NCBI GenBank assembly: GCA_947172415.1
Contig: OX359199.1
Coordinates: 3,560,001 to 3,624,000, forward strand
Direction of reading: 5' to 3'
Origin: Chondrosia reniformis
Lineage: Eukaryota > Porifera > Demospongiae > Chondrillida > Chondrillidae
DNA: 64,000 bases
Under the pieces are notes generated by a model. It ran no database searches and was not told the origin of the DNA. It was given only the letters and a program-made list of their open reading frames with translations. Positions within the stretch are counted from its first letter, which is position 1. Each line of letters opens with the position of its first letter. Both the position numbers and the translations under genes were made by a program. Of this stretch, positions 59,249-64,000 are shown in pieces.

Positions 59249-59665
59249 ACAGATGCTCTGAGGAATTGCAAGGTAAAGGAAAAGCTGGTGAAACTGCCTC
59301 CTGAAGTAATAGCGTTTCTGACTACTATAGCTGGAAGAAGGAGATTGAGGCAGACACTTGCTTTGTCAAACAATCAGGTGGTCTCTGTCTTCACAAATGA
59401 TGAATATAAAGTGCCTCCAGATGAATCATCATTCAGTCACTTGTTCCTTGCTTCAGAAAGTAAGGAAGAAGTAGCAGAAATAGGAGCTCAATTGCAGAAA
59501 ACCTTTATTGCTCTATCCATTGATATCCAAGAGGATTTCTCTTTTGTTGCTGGCCCATCCTGGGACAAATTCCAGAGGGTCTTGGTGGATGAGCCCATTC
59601 ATTTGAAGCAGACGCAAAGTGAAATAGTCATAGCTGGGGAGAGAGGCATCATGTACTCGCAGCTA
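59249..59665 (+). pseudogene. PARP14-like gene, KH-like repeat region, first preserved coding block
   Basis: The frame is open from 59249. It contains KLPPEVIAFLTTIAGRRRL, VVSVFTNDEYKVPPDESSF, VAEIGAQLQKTFIALSIDI and HLKQTQSEIVIAG. This alternation of short strand-helix units resembles the KH-like repeats upstream of macro domains in PARP14. No ATG start exists in the block, consistent with loss of 5' exons. A TAA follows at 59675. The shift into the next frame (LAAKEKIMKFLEKAY) must lie between about 59636 and 59666. Confidence 0.6.
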
Positions 59666-60753
59666 AAGAAAAGATAATGAAGTTCCTTGAGAAGGCCTAT
59701 GCTGATGAGGCATCCGTTCTCACGTCTCTTATAAAATGGGAAATGCTGAAAGAAACAGAGAAATGGCAACAGATAAGAGCTGAGGCCTGTAAACACAATT
59801 TGGAAATCACAGTAACAAACTTGGACAAAGTCATTCACCTGTCGGGACACAAGAATGTACTAAAACCTCTTCGAGAAAGAATAGTTGAAGCACTAGAGCA
59901 GTTACCAAAGGTGAACTTCTCTCTTTTGTGTCCAGGCATAATTAAGCTTCTACTGGACCCAAAAGGTAGGGCTGCAGGCACTATACCAGCATTTGAGGAA
60001 AAGAACAAGGTTAGGGTAATCATAAATGAGGCTGAACATTCCCAAAAGATGGGTTTAGTTCCCGAACTGGTTGAATTAAAACACAAAATCTTGTTTTCTG
60101 GTTACAAACCTGGTCAGAATAAGAAGGTATTTCTTGTGACTGGAGACCTCACTGAGATGCAGACTGATATTATAGTCAATGCAGCCAACGAAGAACTGAA
60201 GCATGGTGGAGGATTAGCCAGGGCAATACTGCTCAGAGGGGGACCCATAATCCAGCAGAAATCTAGTGAATATATCTTTCAGCATGGCAAACTAAAAGTA
60301 GGAGAAGCTGTGTTGATGGAAGCAGTGGGCAACCTGAAATGTAAGGCACTTGTTCATGTGGTTGGGCCAAGATGGCAGAGTGAAAAACCAGAGCAGGTTA
60401 AGAGAGGTTGGCTACGAGATGCTGTAAAAAACTCTCTTACAAAATCAAGAGAATATCAATCCATTGCCCTACCAGCTATCAGTACTGGAGTATTTCGGTG
60501 TCCAACTGAAATATGCGCCGAGGTTATGGTAACTACAATCTTGGAATTTCTTCAAAACCGTAGTGTTTCCATTGAATCGGTCTTCATAGTACTACTTGCA
60601 AAAGACAATATAACTCACTTCTTCAAAGAGGCATTGATTGGGCGCATTGGTGCAGGTGTTCCCATTCCAGAGCTCCCTAAGGAAGGCCTTGGTAATGTTG
60701 GAGTGTTTCTTGATAAGTTTAGCATCATCGAGGAAGACATTTGTAAAGTCAAT
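59657..60753 (+). pseudogene. PARP14-like gene, KH-like unit and first macro domain
   Basis: After a KH-like unit (ACKHNLEITVTNLDKVIHL ... GHKNVLKPLRERIVEAL), the macro domain spans about 60115-60640. It has FLVTGDLTEMQTDIIVNAAN, then EELKHGGGLARAI (the Asn and Gly-rich loop that bind ADP-ribose), GEAVLMEAVGNLKCKALVHV, HVVGPRW and ALPAISTGVFRCP (second binding loop). All hallmark residues of an ADP-ribose-binding macro domain are present. The coding block ends at AAAGTCAAT|GTACGT (60753); translation past it would stop at 60781. Confidence 0.85.
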
Positions 60754-61121
60754 GTACGTATACATAGCAAAATCACAATGTAAACATATCATGTATGTAT
60801 AAGTAGTTTAGTGTGGGACACTCCTGATCATCACGGATTAACATTCAGCCTATTCAAGTATCATTGTGTCGTTCATTTTTTGACTTTTGATCGAATGTCT
60901 TTTGGCAACTCTTTTGTTATTAGACATTTCAATCCCGTGAGTCTTCCTTACAAATTGAAAGACAATGGTAAGTCTAACACAGTTAAAATTTCTCCTTCTC
61001 TCCTCCTTTTTAGACAAAATTCTATTTGGTATGTGCATATGTAAAGCTGAAATACACATACAGATGTATGGAGTATTTTAATGCACCTATAGTTTAGCTA
61101 CTTTTCTTCCCTTAAAACCAG

Positions 61122-61349
61122 GCTGATGTTTTGGTGAGCTCAACAAACCGAAACTTAACTCTTAAGTCAGGTTATATTTCCAAAGCTCTCAGCGACGCAG
61201 ACCCTACATTACAAGGAAAGTGTAATGATGTAAAGGCAAGCAGGGTACTGCATGAAGGGGACGTGGTCATGATTGAGTCTCCTAACCTGCCTGCCAAGTT
61301 TGTGGCTCATGCCATCTTGCCACAAAACACTTCCTTAGACACTGTTCCA
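61122..61349 (+). pseudogene. PARP14-like gene, exon for second macro domain, N-terminal half
   Basis: 76 codons, phase 0 at both ends, with acceptor CCTTAAAACCAG and donor GTGAGT. ADVLVSSTNRNLTLKSGYIS corresponds to the VNAAN segment of a macro domain, with the usual Ala-Asn replaced by Ser-Ser-Thr-Asn. The Gly-rich loop is poorly conserved, so ADP-ribose binding is doubtful. Further segments: GDVVMIESPNLPAKFVAHAI. Confidence 0.7.
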
Positions 61350-61440
61350 GTGAGTAATTGAAATACGTATATTGCAGGCATGGTGTAAAAAAAAGATCCT
61401 AACATGCATAAGCTGTCATTAAACCAACTGTAATAAGCTC

Positions 61441-61606
61441 TCCCATTCCTATCATTGTACCACTCCGATTCATCTCATTGTACCACTCCCATTCCTCTCA
61501 TAGTACCACTCCCATTCCTCTCATAGTACCACTCCCATTCCTCTCATTGTACCACTCCCATTCCTCTCATTGTACCACTCCCATTCCTCTCATAGTATCA
61601 CTAATA
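61441..61606 (+). repeat. 23-bp minisatellite in the intron
   Basis: About seven copies of ATTGTACCACTCCCATTCCT plus CTC (23 bp), with T/A variation at one site (ATTG or ATAG). Confidence 0.9.
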
Positions 61607-61777
61607 TGTTGTAGTTACCCCCCAACGAAGTCATGACTATATACCTAACCAACAAATTAAAATCCCTGTCAAACTTTCCTGCTATACGGTATATGCACAA
61701 GTGTATCTGTACATACATATGCCAGTACTTAATTTGTATTTCTTGCATTATACGACTTGAAGGATGTTGTTTGGTAG

Positions 61778-62321
61778 ATAATGGAACAGGCTGATCTTAA
61801 AAATGCTGAATTTATTGCTTTTCCTGGAATAGAAACGGGCAACTTGAGGCTCTCTCCCAAGGAAGTGGCTCTCAATATAGTGCGCTCTGCCATCACTTAC
61901 TGCCACAGTCACAAGGATAGCACTTCTATTCAAAGCATCTTCCTTGTAGCCTTTGATGAGAAGGTAAAGGAGGCCTTTGAATATGCCTTGAGAGTCTCCC
62001 TAGTTAATGAAACCTTACCTTCTAAAAAGGTTGGAAATTTGACATTTAGCACAGTGAAAGGACGACTTGATTGTGAGCATGATACAGATGCAGTTGTTCA
62101 CATAATAAGCGACAGTGAAGCTCAGACCATTAACAATGCAGTCGCAGTTGGTGACTTCCTAGCCAGTCCAGCCCCTGCTGACTGCTCTTTTAAACATGTC
62201 TTCCACTTCAGATCACCAGAAGACCTGGCCCAGATGGGGCAGTGTATTAAATCACTGCTTGATCTAAAGAGGATGATAGAACTTCCAAATGTTTGCATAA
62301 AAAGGACTAGTGTCAATGAAG
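61778..62321 (+). pseudogene. PARP14-like gene, exon for second macro domain C-terminal half and linker
   Basis: Acceptor TTGTTTGGTAG and donor GAAG|GTTAGT; 181 codons plus one base. EQADLKNAEFIAFPGIETGN is the second ADP-ribose loop of a macro domain (FPGIETGNL). VALNIVRSAITYCHSH and SIFLVAFDEKVKEAFEYAL follow. The remainder (GNLTFSTVKGRLDCEHDTDA ... HFRSPEDLAQMGQCIKSLL) could be a linker or diverged WWE-like region; not resolved. Confidence 0.7.
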
Positions 62322-62762
62322 GTTAGTTTTAAGTTTCCCGTTTGTGAATGGCATTATACTCATAGGCCAATGATGATGTACGTACATGTCATTAGTAAAT
62401 AGTAAATAGATGCAGTCAATAGCTTTTTTAATATTGAGTGTTGGTCTTTATGATAAACAGACCCTAATGAAAATCTATTAGTGTCAAATCTTATGATTGA
62501 GGGAAAATACTGTATATATAGTCTTGGAAATATTTTTTACAAAATATATGGCCAAAATACAGGAATATTTGATGCTTTTATTGCTGAAATCATTCAGATT
62601 GTGCTGCAGTTGCCCTTATATATATACTAAATATTTTGATGAATTGCAATTTATCCATGAAATTTGTGAAAATATTCTCCCACCAAAATCTCCCACTATG
62701 TGAAGATGTCTATTTCAATCTAAGCACCTTCCTATACTTAATGAAATGACTATATTTTGTAG

Positions 62763-63122
62763 ACTATCCATTATCTTGGGATCCTATGGATTATGAAGCA
62801 TTGAAGAATGACCACTTTGTATCCTTTCAACTGGATCCCAATGACAAGGAGTACCAAGAGGTTGAGAATGAGTTCTGCCGTTCCATGCATCCAAAGGACA
62901 CTAACGTATCAGGGATGAACCGTCCTTGGTCAAAAATTGAGAAAATAGAAAGAATTCAAAACCCACATTTGTGGGCAGCTTTTAAGACAAACCTTGAAGC
63001 ATTACGGCGTTCTCTCAGTGATGCGACTGTTGAGCGAACTCTGTATCATGGCTGCAAAGGAGAAGTCACAAAGAGCATCAACAGAAATGGATTTCCTTAT
63101 TGAATGGCAGGTGAAAATGTTG
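62763..63122 (+). pseudogene. PARP14-like gene, N-terminal half of the catalytic domain, with in-frame stop
   Basis: Acceptor TATATTTTGTAG, donor GTTG|GTAAGT. YPLSWDPMDYEALKNDHFVS, then KEYQEVENEFCRSMHP, WSKIEKIERIQNPHLWAAF and RTLYHGC, whose His (codon 63046-63048) is the first residue of the PARP H-Y-phi/E triad. Near the end NGFPY is followed by TGA at 63101-63103 and MAGENVG, where active relatives continue through an NGF-x-R-S-x-A-G type segment. Bases 62783-62965 also occur inverted at 59064-59246. Confidence 0.85.
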
Positions 63123-63277
63123 GTAAGTAAATGTAATAACACAATTTTCTTAGATGCTACATCTACTTTAGAGTAAAGGCCTATATAGGGAACTAAACCT
63201 AGTGAGGATACTAGTTTTCTTCTTCTCCGCTGGACCAGACATGTCATTTAAAGAAATTACTTTCTGTCTTTCTAAAG

Positions 63278-63372
63278 GTGCTATTTATGGCAAAGGAATC
63301 TATTTTGCTTCTGAGGCCTCCTACTCAGCAAATGATCAATATTCTCCTCGAGTGCCAACATGTGTTTCCTTT
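63278..63372 (+). pseudogene. PARP14-like gene, catalytic exon with the PARP signature, truncated
   Basis: Acceptor TTTCTGTCTTTCTAAAG. In phase with the preceding exon it reads GAIYGKGIYFASEASYSAND, the PARP signature with the catalytic Tyr. After QYSPR the sequence turns into the CCTTTCCTACTCTCACTCC flank of the duplicated zinc-finger exons. The remaining strands and third triad position are absent, and no donor was found. Confidence 0.85.
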
Positions 63373-63388
63373 CCTACTCTCACTCCAG

Positions 63389-63483
63389 AATGAAACGAAA
63401 TGTGATTTTGCGAGAGAATATTTCATGGCAAATACTCCAAAGCGGCAGTTAAGAGACATAATGCATACAATGAATGAAGAGGT
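63389..63483 (+). pseudogene. Zinc-finger-like exon, copy 1 (degenerate)
   Basis: Follows acceptor CTCTCACTCCAG. NETKCDFAREYFMANTPKRQ then LRDIMHTMNEE aligns with copy 2, but the metal-binding Cys/His positions are largely lost. Confidence 0.5.
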
Positions 63484-63613
63484 GCCAACCAAAATAAGTA
63501 TTTTACTTATTTATCCGGTTAGTTCACCTCTGCAAGATTGACATTCACATGCTTGTTCAATGATGCATAGCCACCTCTCACTCCTTCACTTTCTTTTCCT
63601 ACCCTCACTCCAC

Positions 63614-63748
63614 AATGAAGCAACATGTGAAAAATGTGGAAGACAATTTTATGGAAAGCACTGCAAAACTTCCTTAAAGAGACATTTCACAATGAAACAT
63701 AAACAATTAAAATGGCGAGATTTATCAAATCGGGTATGCCCAAACTGA
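63614..63748 (+). CDS. Zinc-finger exon, copy 2 (C2H2-like)
   Basis: HNEATCEKCGRQFYGKHCKT then SLKRHFTMKHKQ: C-x2-C, then H-x4-H after a loop about three residues longer than the classical C2H2 finger. The flank TTTTCCTACCCTCACTCC precedes it, but the acceptor reads AC rather than AG. Stop at 63746-63748. Confidence 0.5.
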   Translation, partial: NEATCEKCGRQFYGKHCKTSLKRHFTMKHKQLKWRDLSNRVCPN

Positions 63749-63959
63749 GGCATTTTCAAAATCTGGATTTTTAGAGGCAAATGAGGATATGAGGCAAAAT
63801 CACAACCACAAATCTCAACAAAGTGGAAGATTCTTATATATATAGGCACTATGGATACATTAAGTTTCAAAGAGTTATACAAAAAGATTATTTAACTTTG
63901 TATGCAGTGAAGATTTAAAGAATTTTAAGCCACAACTAAGGTACTACCCTCACTCTAGG

Positions 63960-64000
63960 ATGAAGAAACATGTGACAAATGCGGTAAAACATTTTATGGA
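63960..64000 (+). CDS. Zinc-finger exon, copy 3, cut by the window end
   Basis: After acceptor CCCTCACTCTAG: DEETCDKCGKTFYG, the start of the same finger type with both Cys present. Continues beyond the window. Confidence 0.5.
   Translation, partial: MKKHVTNAVKHFM

Larger units (their letters stand above)
59249..63372 (+). pseudogene. PARP14-like gene: KH-like, macro, macro, PARP catalytic; decayed
   Basis: A mono-ADP-ribosyltransferase of the macro-PARP group: macro domains bind ADP-ribose and the C-terminal domain transfers it to targets. Six coding blocks: 59249-about 59650 and about 59640-60753 (one exon with a frame change), 61122-61349, 61778-62321, 62763-63122 and 63278-about 63372. 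All introns have GT/AG ends with matching phases. Defects: the 5' end is lost at the junction with the inverted exon copy; a frame change sits near 59640-59666; TGA at 63101-63103 lies in the catalytic domain; and sequence after YSANDQYS is not PARP-like, so the last strands of the fold are missing. Most likely a pseudogene or truncated paralogue; an assembly error cannot be excluded for the frameshift. Confidence 0.75.

Overview
The window is eukaryotic, almost certainly metazoan, genomic DNA. Protein-coding pieces are split by introns with GT...AG junctions. There is an animal-type macro-domain/PARP gene, and the transposon set is broad: Ty3/Gypsy, DIRS, Penelope, two APE-type LINEs and a restriction-endonuclease-type LINE. 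An early-branching or marine invertebrate such as a sponge or cnidarian would fit, but the sequence alone does not fix the taxon. Nearly the whole window is repeats; ordinary host genes are confined to about 9.5-10.1 kb (a weak spliced candidate) and 59.2-64.0 kb.

Left part (1-20.46 kb): a decayed Gypsy Gag-protease; a TIR-element end carrying a nested ~415-bp element; a 3-kb array of a 13-bp satellite (TACTAGTTGTATG) containing an R4/Dong-like LINE (copy 1); a candidate four-exon minus-strand gene; a Penelope RT fragment; an AAT-rich microsatellite; a Myb/SANT-like fragment; scattered parts of a DIRS element; and a nearly complete APE-type LINE (LINE A) on the minus strand with a PHD-finger ORF1.

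Centre (20.46-46.16 kb): a long satellite of roughly 180-320-bp units. Each unit has a pyrimidine tract plus CAG, then a conserved ~99-bp core, then an AT-rich spacer. On the minus strand the core contains a perfect tRNA T-arm-like hairpin followed by an A-rich tract. On the plus strand the core reads like a short exon of 33 codons. Nested insertions interrupt the array: a composite at 32.83-36.00 kb, a palindromic element at 39.95-40.71 kb and LINE B at 41.39-45.40 kb. The array flips orientation near 45.89 kb.

Right part (46.16-56.96 kb): this mirrors the left. The 13-bp satellite is now in reverse orientation and carries a second R4/Dong-like LINE copy, also reversed, so LINE and satellite keep the same relative orientation. 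A ~1.03-kb TIR element and a ~1.29-kb TIR element are inserted here.

Right edge (56.96-64 kb): an unrecognised minus-strand ORF; a C-terminal retroelement RT fragment joined to an inverted 183-bp copy of a PARP exon; then the plus-strand KH-like/macro/macro/PARP gene (PARP14-like). That gene has intact splice sites but a frameshift, an in-frame stop and a truncated catalytic domain, and is followed by tandemly duplicated C2H2-zinc-finger-like exons that run off the window.

The most unusual items are the T-arm/exon-like satellite, the fixed association and orientation of an RLE-type LINE with the 13-bp satellite, the nested-palindrome element family, and the PARP exon copy fused to a reverse-transcriptase ORF.
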